Both the position numbers and the translations under genes were made by a program. From Streptomyces aureus (lineage in GTDB: Bacteria; Actinomycetota; Actinomycetes; Streptomycetales; Streptomycetaceae): 64,000 nt of DNA. The notes below the pieces were generated by a model. It had not been told where the DNA came from and made no database searches. It saw only the letters and a list, made by a program, of their open reading frames with translations. Of this stretch, positions 8,714-17,721 are shown in pieces. The stretch spans positions 248,001 through 312,000 of the forward strand of contig NZ_JNZD01000006.1 of the NCBI RefSeq assembly GCF_000725495.1, in the 5' to 3' direction. Within the stretch, counting starts at the first letter, position 1. Each line of letters starts with the position of its first letter.

Positions 8714-9700
8714 ATGACCACCCGATCCGACCCGGGGCACGGCCACCCCGATCCCGGCCTGGACGCGGTGATGAGCGAGCGGCGTCACCTCGTCAATCTC
8801 GCCTACCGGCTGCTGGGTTCGCTGACGGAGGCCGAGGACGCCGTCCAGGAGACGTACACCCGCTGGTACGCCATGTCCCGGCAGCAGCAGGAGGCCATCA
8901 AGTCTCCCGGCGCCTGGCTCACGACGGTCGCGAGCCGTGTCTGCCTCACCGTGCTCGGCTCGGCTCGCGTCCGGCGGGAGACGTACGTGGGTGAGTGGAT
9001 CCCCGAGCCGCTGCCCGGGGGCGCGGAGTGGATCGGCGGACGGCAGGGGGGCGCGTCCGTCGACCCCGCGGACCGGGTCACCCTGGACGAGTCGGTCAGC
9101 CTGGCGTTCCTGGTCGTGCTGGAGTCGATGACCCCGGCCGAGCGGGTCGCGTTCGTCCTGCACGACGTGTTCTGCCACTCCTTCGCCGAGGTGGCCGAGA
9201 TCGTCGGCCGTACGCCGGGGGCGTGCCGCCAGCTGGCGTCCTCGGCCCGCCGCCGGGTCCGGGCCGCGCGGCCGTCCGCGGGCGTGGCGAGCGGCCGTTC
9301 CGATGTGGTCGGCGCGTTCAAGGTGGCGTGGGAGGCGAAGGACATCGAGGCCCTCATCGGGCTGCTCGACCCCGATGCGACGGCGACCGCGGACGGGGGC
9401 GGTCTCGCCACGACCTTCCTGCACCCGATCGTGGGCGGTGAACGGATCGCGCACGCCTGGGCCGAGCTCGCTCGCCGCAGGCCCGCCGACACGGTGCTCC
9501 TGGAACGGACCGTCAACGGCCGGCCGGGGCTGGTGGCTCAGCAGGACGGGGTCACCGTGACGGTGTTCGCGTTCGAGGTCGTGGGCGACCGGATCAGGAA
9601 CATCTGGGTGATGCGCAATCCGGAGAAGATCGGGAGGTGGACCACGGGGTGGCACCGGGGTCCACCGACACGCGTACGTCCGCTCCCGGAGCCCTCCTGA
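8714..9700 (+). CDS. ECF41-family sigma factor with SnoaL-like C-terminal domain
   Basis: 328 residues. The ATG at 8714 is chosen because the putative promoter ends at 8670 and GGGAG lies upstream. Sigma region 2 is at about 25-95 (LAYRLLGSLTEAEDAVQ) and region 4 at about 130-185 (MTPAERVAFVLHDVF, then a helix-turn-helix). A SnoaL-like domain follows at about 195-306. Three ECF41 hallmarks are visible: WIPEP between the sigma domains (95-99), DGGG in the C-terminal domain (227-230) and NPEKI near the end (302-306). In this family the C-terminal domain replaces an anti-sigma factor. ECF41 genes normally neighbour a carboxymuconolactone decarboxylase, oxidoreductase or epimerase; here the partner appears to be a LUD protein instead. 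Confidence 0.92.
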   Translation: MTTRSDPGHGHPDPGLDAVMSERRHLVNLAYRLLGSLTEAEDAVQETYTRWYAMSRQQQEAIKSPGAWLTTVASRVCLTVLGSARVRRETYVGEWIPEPLPGGAEWIGGRQGGASVDPADRVTLDESVSLAFLVVLESMTPAERVAFVLHDVFCHSFAEVAEIVGRTPGACRQLASSARRRVRAARPSAGVASGRSDVVGAFKVAWEAKDIEALIGLLDPDATATADGGGLATTFLHPIVGGERIAHAWAELARRRPADTVLLERTVNGRPGLVAQQDGVTVTVFAFEVVGDRIRNIWVMRNPEKIGRWTTGWHRGPPTRVRPLPEPS

Positions 9701-9819
9701 CGCCCGCCCGGGCCGCCTGACACACGCGCTTCCGCCCCTCGGGCCGCCCTGACCCCGGGTCGTCCTGACGCATGGGTCGGCGGCGCGCACGGGTCGGCCG
9801 GCGCTCGCGGTGCCTGGTG

Positions 9820-9857
9820 CCGTCGGCCGGCCCGCCCCGAGGCGGGCCGGCCGACGG
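9820..9857. terminator. Bidirectional terminator, 17-bp stem
   Basis: CCGTCGGCCGGCCCGCC pairs perfectly with GGCGGGCCGGCCGACGG around a CCGA tetraloop. It lies between the convergent sigma (+) and GH5 (-) genes, 6 bases from the GH5 stop, and can serve both. Confidence 0.9.
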
Positions 9858-9863
9858 TCCCCG

Positions 9864-12581
9864 CTACGACGCGTGGAGCGTGTAGTGGCCGGAGGTGTGG
9901 GCGGTGAGGCGCCAGCCGCCGGGCCGCCGCTCCGTCTTGATACCGGTGAGACCGTGGCCCGTGGCCTCGGGGCGGTCCGTGCCGGGGACCCACACGTCCA
10001 GGATTCCCGTCCCGGAGCCCGACAGCCGCAGGTCCCGTCCGCCGGCCGAGGACCGCAGGGAGTCCAGGCGGCCGGGGGCGCTGCGCGGGTACGCCTGGGA
10101 CAGTCCGGTGATCTCGAAGGCCGGGCTCGCCAGCGGCTTGCCCTCGGGGCAGGTGGTGAGCACGACGCCGCCGCCCGAGGTGCTGGCCGCGGGGTCGTTC
10201 TGGGGGTCGCCGCAGGCCTTCTTCCACACCCAGATCGCCGAGCCGAGGACGTCCTCGTTCTGCCGTTCCAGGAAGCGGCCGAAGCGGGAGCGGAAGTCGT
10301 CGGGTTCCCCGAACCATCCCCACTCGCCCGACCACAGGGGAGCCCCGTACGCCCGTGCGGTGCGCTCGGCGGTGGTGTAGCCCTGTTCGATCGAGGTCAG
10401 CGTGATGCCCAGGCCCTGGTCCATGGTGATCGACTCGCTGTACAGGTGGGGCGAGAACACGAGCAGCGGGTCGTCGGAGAACCCGACCGGCGGGGTGGTG
10501 TCGAAGCCCAGGCCCGACCAGAGGATCGAGGGCTCGAAGAAGACCAGGTGGTGGAAGCTGCCGGGGACCTTGGACTCCGCGGTCCGGATCGAGGTGATCG
10601 CCTGCTGGTAGAGGCGCCCGAGCAGGATCGAGGACGTCACGCCCGGGGCGTTTCCGGGACCGGGCTCGTTGAGCAGGTCGTACCCGGCGACGGCGGGCTC
10701 GTCCGCGAACGTCTTGGCCAGGTGGCCCCACGCGCGGGCGAACTCGGTGCCGATGCCGTCGGTGTCGTTGTAGAGGTTGGTGAACGCCTGCTGCACATTG
10801 GGCGCGAGGTCGCGGCCGAGGAAGCCGCAGGCCTTGGCTCCGTCGGTGCGGGTCGCCCACTCGGGAGCGCCGTCGTTGCCGAACTCCGGTGAGGCGTTGG
10901 CGCGGCAGCGGGTGCCCGGCTCGGCGCTGACGTACTTCGAGTACGTGTCCTGGTGCATGTCGAGGACGGTGTGGATGCCGTGGGCGGCGGCCTGCCGGAC
11001 GGCGGTGCGCACCCGCTCCAGGTATCCCTCGTCGAACTCGCCGCGCTTCGGCTCCAGCGCCGACCAGGACAGGGCCAGCCGCTGGACGTCGAACCCGTAC
11101 CGTGCCATCTGGGCATAGTCGGAGTCCTCCAGCGGCCGCACGGTCGGCTTGGCCGGGTCGGGCTGTCCGTAGTCGATGAGCTGGTTGACGTTCACGCCGC
11201 GCAGCAGCACTTGGCGTCCGGTGCTGTCGCCGATGACCGGGTCCTGTCCCTCGTGGCGCAGCACGGTGAGCGGCAGCAGGGCGTTCCGGTCGCGGGCGGC
11301 GGCCTGGGTCGGCCCCTGCACGGAGGCGACGCCCGTCGGGCTTCCCGGTGCCAGGGTGCCGGCGGCGAGCGCCAGCACGGCGGCGACGGCCACGGGCGGC
11401 GCCCAGCGGACGGCACGGGCGAGACCGCCTCTCTCGGCCGCGGGCTCCCGTCTGCGCCGCCACGCCATTTCCGCGACCCAGGGCACGCAGACGACACCGG
11501 CGCACACGCCGGCGGTCACGCCCTCGGCGACCCGTGTGAGCGCGGACGCCACGGGGAACAGGGCCCCGCCGAATCCGTTCAGGGCCGCGTCGAGCAGCCA
11601 CAGGGGTACGAACCCGAGCACGCCCGCAACGGTGAGTGTCGTGGCGAGGGCCCACAGGGTCGCGCCGGTGCCGGCGTGGGTGAGTGCGGGCGCCACCGCG
11701 CGGCGCCAGAGGGCGATTCCGGCGAGCACGGCGGTGACGCCGGCGATCAGCGTGGCGACGCCGAGGCCGCCGGGTATCGGTCCGGCCGCCCAGGCGAACA
11801 TGCCGGTGCCCGCGTGGAGGGCCACGGCGGCACCGGCGGGCAGCCACGCGAACCCGGCGATCTCGTTGATGTCGGCACCTGAGGGGGTGTCGGAACCCGG
11901 GGCGGTGTCGGTCCGTGAGGTTTTGTCCGTAACAGCGGTGTTGCCAGTAACCGCGGTGCTGCCGGTGACCGCGGTATCGCCGGCACCCGAGGCGATGTCC
12001 GTACCCGGCGCTTCCGAGGCACCCTCGCCGCCCTTGCGCTCCTCGCCCTGCTTGCGTCGCTCCCCGGCCGTGCGCCCGAGGCGCCACACGCCGATCCGGT
12101 ACGCGGCGGCCGCCACGCCCGCGACCAGCGGCCCGTACACGGCGTACTTCGCGCCGGTGAGACCGCACTCGCCGAGCAGCGCCCCGGCCGTCGGGAAGAT
12201 GTGCAGCCCCGCAGGTCCGGCGATGGCCAGCAGCAGGGCGCTGTAGGCCAGTTTGGCCAGGAACGCGACGAGGATCAGGCTCGCCCAGACGGCGCCGAAC
12301 ACCCAACGCGCCTTCGCGGCAGGGGCCGCGGCCCGCACCACCCGGTGGACGGCCGCCGCGCTGCCGCCGATCAGCAGGGGAAGGAACACGACCGTGGCCC
12401 ACGCCGGGCTGGTCGCGTTGCCGGGCAGGAATCCCGCGTCCAGCCAGTTCTCCGGGGCGAACAGTCCGGTCCCGTCGGCATGGCCGAGGACGGCACAGAG
12501 GACCGCGAGAACGACCACGGTGGTGAGGGAGGCGATGCCGGCAAGCCGACGGCCGCCGCGCTGATCATCGGCTGGGAGCAT
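9864..12581 (-). CDS. Membrane-anchored GH5 endoglycoceramidase-like glycosidase
   Basis: 905 residues. The first 420 or so form a polytopic membrane domain with about nine hydrophobic helices. It is broken by a polar loop (about 165-230) containing a TAVTG-type repeat. After the last helix comes a GH5 domain (about 440-800): RGVNVNQL, then DMHQD in the style of endoglycoceramidases, the acid/base Glu in LLNEP (E639) and the nucleophile in SGEWGW (E753). A beta domain ends the protein. Family members cleave the glycan-ceramide bond of glycosphingolipids, or related glycolipids. The catalytic domain would face outside. Typical relatives are secreted with a simple signal peptide, so the large membrane domain is unusual. 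No clear ribosome binding site precedes the ATG; the mRNA may be leaderless. The gene is divergent from the HEAT-like gene with 251 bases between. Confidence 0.82.
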   Translation of the reverse strand: MLPADDQRGGRRLAGIASLTTVVVLAVLCAVLGHADGTGLFAPENWLDAGFLPGNATSPAWATVVFLPLLIGGSAAAVHRVVRAAAPAAKARWVFGAVWASLILVAFLAKLAYSALLLAIAGPAGLHIFPTAGALLGECGLTGAKYAVYGPLVAGVAAAAYRIGVWRLGRTAGERRKQGEERKGGEGASEAPGTDIASGAGDTAVTGSTAVTGNTAVTDKTSRTDTAPGSDTPSGADINEIAGFAWLPAGAAVALHAGTGMFAWAAGPIPGGLGVATLIAGVTAVLAGIALWRRAVAPALTHAGTGATLWALATTLTVAGVLGFVPLWLLDAALNGFGGALFPVASALTRVAEGVTAGVCAGVVCVPWVAEMAWRRRREPAAERGGLARAVRWAPPVAVAAVLALAAGTLAPGSPTGVASVQGPTQAAARDRNALLPLTVLRHEGQDPVIGDSTGRQVLLRGVNVNQLIDYGQPDPAKPTVRPLEDSDYAQMARYGFDVQRLALSWSALEPKRGEFDEGYLERVRTAVRQAAAHGIHTVLDMHQDTYSKYVSAEPGTRCRANASPEFGNDGAPEWATRTDGAKACGFLGRDLAPNVQQAFTNLYNDTDGIGTEFARAWGHLAKTFADEPAVAGYDLLNEPGPGNAPGVTSSILLGRLYQQAITSIRTAESKVPGSFHHLVFFEPSILWSGLGFDTTPPVGFSDDPLLVFSPHLYSESITMDQGLGITLTSIEQGYTTAERTARAYGAPLWSGEWGWFGEPDDFRSRFGRFLERQNEDVLGSAIWVWKKACGDPQNDPAASTSGGGVVLTTCPEGKPLASPAFEITGLSQAYPRSAPGRLDSLRSSAGGRDLRLSGSGTGILDVWVPGTDRPEATGHGLTGIKTERRPGGWRLTAHTSGHYTLHAS

Positions 12582-12832
12582 GGATGGAGAACATAGGGCA
12601 GTGTGAAGGTTCTGCGAAAGCCCTGTGAGCAGGAATTTTCCCTGATAGACGAGGTCAAGGCCGGTACGCGCAGCGCTGGAGCCGCCGACTGCTCACACCC
12701 AAAGGGCCCCGATCCGACGCAAATCACAGCAGCCGACCCAAAGTTCTGGCGGCCCAATGGGTCCCCGGCGACGAGTGGTCGGCCTCCGGCCTCGGGGTGC
12801 GATGTACTCGACCCGTCTCTACCCTGAAAAAT

Positions 12833-13669
12833 ATGGGACGTCATCCTGGCGAAGACGCGACGCGACAGAGTTCCCATTCCCTGCCCCCTGCCGACGCTCC
12901 GCCGTCACGCAGTCTGGTGCCGCGTGAAGCCACCGCTCCCGTGGCTCTCCACAGCGGCACCATCGACGAGTTCCTCGCATGGGCGGCGCAGGTTCCGCAC
13001 AGTGAAGCGGGCGTCGTCCGTCTCCAGATTTCCGGTGCGAAGGACGATGCTCTGGCCGAGGGTCTGTGCGCGGCGCTGGAGGAGCAGCCGGTACGCGACC
13101 TCGGGCGGCATCTTGTCCTGCTGTCGACGATCGGCGAGCTCCGGGACGCGAGGGCGGTGCCTCGCCTCGAGGCGTTCGTCTGGTCACCGACGCAGCTGCT
13201 TCCATCGCCGGAAGAGGCCGGCGGCGAGTCTGACGACGACGGGCGCTCGATGCTGAACGCCCAGACGGTGTTGCAGGCGCGGGCGGCGGAGATGCTGTCC
13301 TACCTGGCCACGGAAGAGGCGGACCGTGCCACCCTGCGCATCGCGGCCGACCATCCGGAGCGGGCGGTACGGGCTGCCGCGATCGACGCGCACCTGTTCA
13401 ACCACGGTGACACCGCCGAGGCCTTGGAGGAGGTGCTGCCTGTCGTACGGGCCGAGGACGTGAAGCTGGTCGGACTACCGCGGCTGACCGGGGACATGGA
13501 CACCGCCGAGTTCGACCGCCGCGTGACCGCGTTCTACGAGCGGTACCCGGACGAACGTCCGCCCCTGCCGCATCGCGGCCCCGACTCCGGCCCGGACCAG
13601 GAGCCGCCGTCGCCCCGCAGGCGTGGGAGCGCCGGAACACCGGAGGAGGCCGGGCCGGATGTGCAATGA
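12833..13669 (+). CDS. HEAT-like repeat protein, coupled to HExxH protein
   Basis: 278 residues, function unknown. The ATG at 12833 has only a weak upstream purine stretch. After a disordered N-terminus (1-40), paired helices read as HEAT-like repeats (about 75-215): for example LVLLSTIGELRDARAVPRLE and AADHPERAVRAAAIDAHL. The last 35 residues are Pro/Gly/Arg-rich. Its final 11 bases overlap the start of the next gene, which has its own GGAGG ribosome site inside this one, so the two are translationally coupled. HEAT-type scaffolds bind proteins, and a natural guess is that it binds or holds in check the downstream HExxH protein. That is inference from the coupling only. Confidence 0.75.
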   Translation: MGRHPGEDATRQSSHSLPPADAPPSRSLVPREATAPVALHSGTIDEFLAWAAQVPHSEAGVVRLQISGAKDDALAEGLCAALEEQPVRDLGRHLVLLSTIGELRDARAVPRLEAFVWSPTQLLPSPEEAGGESDDDGRSMLNAQTVLQARAAEMLSYLATEEADRATLRIAADHPERAVRAAAIDAHLFNHGDTAEALEEVLPVVRAEDVKLVGLPRLTGDMDTAEFDRRVTAFYERYPDERPPLPHRGPDSGPDQEPPSPRRRGSAGTPEEAGPDVQ

Positions 13670-14429
13670 CGGAAGCAACACGGAAGAGACGGCGGTGCAG
13701 GCCCTCTACGGCTGCTGGGCGGATCTGTACAACTGGGTCTGGCAGGCGTACCAGTTGACGGACGCCTCCTGGAATCCCGCCGGTATCAGCGACGCCTGCA
13801 ATGTGGGCCTGCCCTTCGGGAAGGTGGTCAACAGCGCCTTCCTGATCAACTACTGCCTCACGGACAACCACAGTTCGCAGTGGCACTCCACGGAGGACTA
13901 CCAGAGCTCGTCCAGAGCAGCCGACAACCGCTTCCACGGGCCCTTCTACCAGCGGTTCATCCAGTACAACGGCAGCAGCGAGGCGGATTCCGAGGTCGGA
14001 AGGGTCGCGGCCAGGGACCGGACGAACCTGCACTGCCCGTTGTTCAACCTCGGCGGCTTCTCCGACTCGGCCGGGAACCGTGCGTCGGTCATGCTCCATG
14101 AGTCATGGCATCACTGGCAGCACAAGCACGGCTTCTCCAGCAATCACATCGGCGGGTGCGCCAACGGACAGTGCGACTACTACTACTTCCACGGAGTGGG
14201 CGCCTACGAGTTCGGGCAGTTCGACCGGTACGACACCGATCCCAACCACCTGCTGTTCCACTCCCCGTACCAGGTGTGCGCCGAACTCGAGGGCGACATC
14301 GCCGAGAACGCCAAGCCGTTCGTCCCCGTGGTCGTCACCCAGACCGCCCGCAACCTCGGCAACACCCGCCTGTCCATCTGCTTCGCCAACACGGTCGGCT
14401 ACCGCATCGGAAACCCCCGCCCCTGGTAG
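13659..14429 (+). CDS. Putative HExxH zinc metalloprotein
   Basis: 256 residues. The ATG at 13659 is supported by CGGAGGAGG ending 10 bases upstream. I do not recognise the family. The sequence MLHESWHHWQHKHG contains HExxH (H147, E148, H151) with extra histidines (H152, H155, H157), as in zincin metallopeptidases. A third ligand could lie in the His/Glu/Asp-rich stretch about 20-50 residues on (HGVGAYEFGQFDRYD). Two nearby cysteines frame CANGQC. The protein has neither a signal peptide nor a membrane helix, so it acts in the cytoplasm or is exported by an unusual route. It overlaps the HEAT-like gene by 11 bases and converges with an unknown gene 50 bases on. Confidence 0.75.
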   Translation: MCNDGSNTEETAVQALYGCWADLYNWVWQAYQLTDASWNPAGISDACNVGLPFGKVVNSAFLINYCLTDNHSSQWHSTEDYQSSSRAADNRFHGPFYQRFIQYNGSSEADSEVGRVAARDRTNLHCPLFNLGGFSDSAGNRASVMLHESWHHWQHKHGFSSNHIGGCANGQCDYYYFHGVGAYEFGQFDRYDTDPNHLLFHSPYQVCAELEGDIAENAKPFVPVVVTQTARNLGNTRLSICFANTVGYRIGNPRPW

Positions 14430-14479
14430 GCGCGCGGCAGGCATTGTTCCAAGGACCGCCCTGTAATGATCGCAGCCAG

Positions 14480-14893
14480 TCAGGCGCGATGGTCGAGTCT
14501 CGAGGTCAGTCGGCGGCGCAGGCGGGGTGAGGCTCCGTGGAGGGTTCCTGGTCTTGCCACGTCGTCCGGCTCGAGTTCCGGGCGGTCGGCGAGTGCCAGT
14601 GCGGCCGCGTAGGGTCGTTCGCCCTCTTCGAGCTTCGTCGCCACGGCATCGAGGACAGCCCGGAGAACGGCGGCATCCGCGGACGGGTGTTCCGCCAGCA
14701 GGCGCAGGAGCTTGTTGTCGTTCCAGGCGCTGTCGCGGGCCGCGGTCAGATCGAGGAGGACGGCGGGCGGGGTGTGGGGATTGGCCGCCAGGGCCTGCCA
14801 GACAAAGGGGTACGGGCACCGCGCGAGACGCTCCAGGGCGGAGCCGTCTCGCTCCGTCTGCACCTGGGCAAGGTAGTCAGCGGGGGTGGGCAC
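14480..14893 (-). CDS. Hypothetical helical-repeat protein
   Basis: 137 residues starting at GTG with GAGAGG about 8 bases upstream. The sequence is helical and reads like a short leucine-rich-variant or ankyrin-like solenoid: RCPYPFVWQALAANPHTPP, then LLRLLAEHPSADAAVLRAV, then ALALADRPELEPDDVARPG. The pattern of a residue stretch ending in 'NP' or 'HP' before the next helix suggests three repeats. There are no catalytic motifs or export signals. It may be a small protein-binding domain. It stands alone between the HExxH gene (convergent) and a VOC gene on the same strand. Confidence 0.65.
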   Translation of the reverse strand: MPTPADYLAQVQTERDGSALERLARCPYPFVWQALAANPHTPPAVLLDLTAARDSAWNDNKLLRLLAEHPSADAAVLRAVLDAVATKLEEGERPYAAALALADRPELEPDDVARPGTLHGASPRLRRRLTSRLDHRA

Positions 14894-15129
14894 GAGGCCG
14901 GCCTCTCGGGGTCGTCGAAGCCGTCATCCTGTCATTCCTCGCCCGATGGCGGTCCTACCGAATCGCCCCGCCAGGGGCTCAGGCGCTCCCGCCGCCGGAG
15001 AGGCCGTCTCGCCGCAGGGGAGGCCGTCTCGCCTCCGGTGAGGACGGTCTTCCCTCCGCGGTCACCGGCCGGCGGTGAGGCGGTCTCGTGGGCCGCCTCA
15101 CCCCTCGTACGCGTCCGGAACCCGGCTCC

Positions 15130-15564
15130 TCAGTCGAGGCAGAACTCGTTGCCCTCGACGTCCTGCATCGGGATGCAGGACTCGTTCTTGTCATCCGCGT
15201 ACAGCGTCTGCACGTGGACCGCGCCGAGGGCGACCAGTCGGGCGCACTCGGCCTCGAGCGCCGCCAGGCGCTCCGCGCCCACGAGTCCCGTGCCGACCCG
15301 TACGTCGAGATGCACCCGGTTCTTGACGACCCTGTCCTCCGGGACCCGCTGGAAGTACAGCCGCGGGCCGGCACCCGTGGGGTCGACGCAGGCGAACCAC
15401 GCACCCCGGTCCTCGGGCGGCTGCGCTAGCGCGAAGTCGTCCCATGTGGCAAACCCGGCCGGCGGCGGCGGAACGACGTACCCGAGGACCTCGCACCAGA
15501 AGCGGGCGACGCGCTCGGGGTCCTTGCAGTCGAAGGTGACCTGGACCTGCTTCACGGATGGCAT
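15130..15564 (-). CDS. VOC (glyoxalase-like) family protein
   Basis: 144 residues, the usual length of a single VOC unit. The N-terminal strand VTFDCKDPERVARFWCEVLGY and the C-terminal QDVEGNEFCLD are typical of the glyoxalase-like group. VKNRVHLDVRVG supplies the central strand with a His that is a metal-ligand position in the superfamily. Members include metal-dependent dioxygenases, antibiotic-binding proteins and isomerases; the sequence does not decide between these. A GGTGGG element lies just upstream of the ATG. This is one of four VOC genes in the window. Confidence 0.85.
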   Translation of the reverse strand: MPSVKQVQVTFDCKDPERVARFWCEVLGYVVPPPPAGFATWDDFALAQPPEDRGAWFACVDPTGAGPRLYFQRVPEDRVVKNRVHLDVRVGTGLVGAERLAALEAECARLVALGAVHVQTLYADDKNESCIPMQDVEGNEFCLD

Positions 15565-15661
15565 CGGCCCACCGTAGCAGGGGATCCTTGCAGGTCAACT
15601 CACTTTGGAAGCGCAGTTGTTGGGGCGGTTCGGATCGGGTTCCGAGGCGGTTCCGGGGTGC

Positions 15662-16210
15662 TCACACCTGCGGCAGGGACGGGTCCGGCTGCCAGGGCTC
15701 GGGCGCGGTCACCGACCAGCGTTCGTGGTCGCGCCAGGCGCCGTCGATGTAGAGATAGGCGGGCGACACCCCTTCGTAGCGGAAGCCGAGGCGCCGGGCC
15801 AGGGCCAGGGACGGCTTGTTGTCCGGCCGGATGCCGGCCTCCAGCCGGTGGAGCCGTAGTTCGGTGAAGGCGTACCGCAGCGTGAGGGCGAGCCCCTCCG
15901 TCATGTACCCCTGGCCCGCGGACGGGGCGAACGCCGCGTAGCCGAGGGACGCGCCCTGATAGCGGCCCCGGATCACCGAGTTGATGTTGACCGTTCCGGC
16001 GGCGACGCCCGTCTCCCGGACGCGGATCAGGAACCCCAGGTTGGTGCCGTCGTCGAAGCGGTGCATCCATTCCCTGAACCTCTCCGGGCTCGCGGGCAGT
16101 TGCATCCACGGCAGGTGCAGTTCGGCGCTGGCCCGCACGAGCGAGCAGAACTCGTCCTCGTCGGCGAGCGTGAGCGGGCGCAGTTCGACACGTGATGACA
16201 GTTCGGACAT
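15662..16210 (-). CDS. RimJ/RimL-type GNAT N-acetyltransferase
   Basis: 182 residues. The GNAT fold is clear: VELRPLTLADEDEFCSLV at the start, VNINSVIRGRYQGASLGYAAF in the core strands, and the acetyl-CoA-binding part RLHRLEAGIRPDNKPSLALARRLGF, which is the RimJ/RimL signature. Such enzymes transfer acetyl from acetyl-CoA to protein N-termini, amino acids or small amines. ATG at 16210 is used although no strong ribosome binding site precedes it. The gene is divergent from the polysaccharide deacetylase gene and is cytoplasmic. Confidence 0.88.
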   Translation of the reverse strand: MSELSSRVELRPLTLADEDEFCSLVRASAELHLPWMQLPASPERFREWMHRFDDGTNLGFLIRVRETGVAAGTVNINSVIRGRYQGASLGYAAFAPSAGQGYMTEGLALTLRYAFTELRLHRLEAGIRPDNKPSLALARRLGFRYEGVSPAYLYIDGAWRDHERWSVTAPEPWQPDPSLPQV

Positions 16211-16436
16211 GGGCCAACCGTAGGGCCGTTCGCCGGCGGAAGGATCACCCGGGCGACCGATGCGCGGTGCCGCGGGCCCGGTGCCGGTCTCCGTTTCCCG
16301 CCGCTCCCCCGCGAGTTGTCCGCGTTCCCTCTCGGAATTGTCCGTGATCTGTAACAGGCGGATCCCCCGGCCGCCGTGGCTCGTCCTGCCAGGTGGTCGG
16401 ACGGCGACCGGGGAACTGCGGCGGAGTGGGGCGGAC

Positions 16437-17207
16437 ATGGCACGGCACGGCAGCAAGCGGGGCTGGTACGGAAAGGTGGCCGGCGCGGCGCTCGGAGTGA
16501 CCCTGCTGGCCGCGGGGGCCTCGGTGTGGACCGCGCAGGCCGGTGCCGTCCACCCCTCGGCCTCGCACCCCTCCTCGTCGGCCCCCGCCGACCGGGTCAA
16601 GGCGGTCGCGGTGACGATCGTGCACGCCTCGGACAAGGGCGCGAACGGCGTGAACATCACGATCGACGACGGCCCCGACCCCGCATGGACGCCCCAAGTG
16701 CTGGACGTGCTGCGTGAGTACGGGGTGAAGGCCACCTTCTGCATGGTGGGAACGCAGGCACAGGCCCACCCGGACCTCGTGAAGAAGGTGGTCGCGGCGG
16801 GGCACCGGCTGTGCGACCACTCGGTGTCGCACGACACCGGCATGGACAAGAAGTCAGAGGCGTACCAGTCGAAGGAGATACTCGACGCCGAACGCATGAT
16901 CACCAAGGCGTCCGGAGGCGTGCGGCCCATGTACTACCGGGCGCCCGGCGGGGCGTTCACTCCCTACAGCCGCAAGCTGGCCGCGTCCCGGGGGATGCGG
17001 CCGCTGGGCTGGAACGTGGACTCCAAGGACTTCGAACGGCCGGGCACGGACGCCGTCGTCAGCACCGTCCAGCAGGAGCTGCCGAACGGACCGACGATCC
17101 TGTTCCACGACGCCGGCGGTGACCGATCGCAGACCGTCGAGGCCCTGCGCCGGATCCTCCCCTGGCTCAAGGAGCAGGGTCACACGTTCGGCTTCCCGGT
17201 GCGCTGA
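16437..17207 (+). CDS. Secreted CE4 polysaccharide deacetylase
   Basis: 256 residues with a Sec signal (about 1-38, basic start, then hydrophobic core, TAQAG). NodB-homology motifs are in order: TIDDGPD (D77, D78), the zinc histidines in HSVSH (H128, H132), RAPGGAF, GWNVDSKDF and ILFHDAGG. The Phe of the usual TFDDGP is replaced by Ile. CE4 enzymes remove acetyl groups from N-acetylglucosamine in peptidoglycan or chitin outside the cell. The start at 16437 gives a proper signal peptide and has GGAG 11 bases upstream. A strong hairpin follows at 17285. Confidence 0.9.
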   Translation: MARHGSKRGWYGKVAGAALGVTLLAAGASVWTAQAGAVHPSASHPSSSAPADRVKAVAVTIVHASDKGANGVNITIDDGPDPAWTPQVLDVLREYGVKATFCMVGTQAQAHPDLVKKVVAAGHRLCDHSVSHDTGMDKKSEAYQSKEILDAERMITKASGGVRPMYYRAPGGAFTPYSRKLAASRGMRPLGWNVDSKDFERPGTDAVVSTVQQELPNGPTILFHDAGGDRSQTVEALRRILPWLKEQGHTFGFPVR

Positions 17208-17284
17208 ACCGGGGAGCGGGCCCCGTCACCGGCGCGCACGGGCCAACCGGCCCAACCGGCGGGCGGGGTCCGGTTCGTCCTGAT

Positions 17285-17307
17285 CCCGGAAGCTTTCGGC
17301 TTCCGGG
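17285..17307 (+). terminator. Terminator after deacetylase gene
   Basis: CCCGGAAGC pairs with GCTTCCGGG (9 bp) around TTTCG, 78 bases after the deacetylase stop. No U tract is present. Confidence 0.75.
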
Positions 17308-17333
17308 ACGGTGCCACGGGGTGGACGACGGCG

Positions 17334-17408
17334 GGGCGGGCGGCAGAGACACCGACCGGGTACGGCCGGCCGGGCGGGCGGCAGAGACACCGACCGGGTA
17401 CGGCCGGC
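17334..17408. repeat. Direct repeat, two 37-bp copies
   Basis: Two identical copies beginning GGGCGGGCGGCAGAGACACC and ending ACGGCCGGC are spaced 38 bases start to start. They lie in the 307-base intergenic region 17208-17514, which otherwise holds only the terminator and no gene. Confidence 0.9.
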
Positions 17409-17514
17409 GGGCCGCGTCTGCCGCGTAACCGCCGCCGCCGCGCGGTGGCACTCAGCCCTGGGCCACGTGACCCTCAGCCAGGCGCCGCATGCCCCTCAGG
17501 CCGCCCCGTGACGC

Positions 17515-17721
17515 TCAGCCCTGCTGCGTGCCGGGCGGCAGCGCCAGACCGGCGGGGGCGCCGGACCAGACGGGCTCGGGCGCGGCGGGAGCCTGAGTCC
17601 GGACGGGAGGCATCACCCGCTGCAGGTCGCTCTTGATCCGCTCGGCCTCGCCTCGGACCTGCGCGGGGATGTCACCGCGCTCGGCGACGAGCTGGCGGTA
17701 GATCGGGGCTTCCTGGAACAC
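17515..17721 (-). CDS. Small conserved-looking hypothetical protein
   Basis: 68 residues from the GTG at 17721, with AGGAAGGA about 10 bases upstream. The N-terminal half, FQEAPIYRQLVAERGDIPAQ then VRGEAERIKSDLQRVM, is a charged amphipathic helix pair of a type I associate with short Streptomyces proteins of unknown role. The C-terminal half is Pro/Ala-rich and probably unstructured. It has no signal peptide or membrane segment. The GTG is preferred over upstream starts because the sequence before it is Arg/Pro-rich and looks non-coding. Confidence 0.6.
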   Translation of the reverse strand: MFQEAPIYRQLVAERGDIPAQVRGEAERIKSDLQRVMPPVRTQAPAAPEPVWSGAPAGLALPPGTQQG

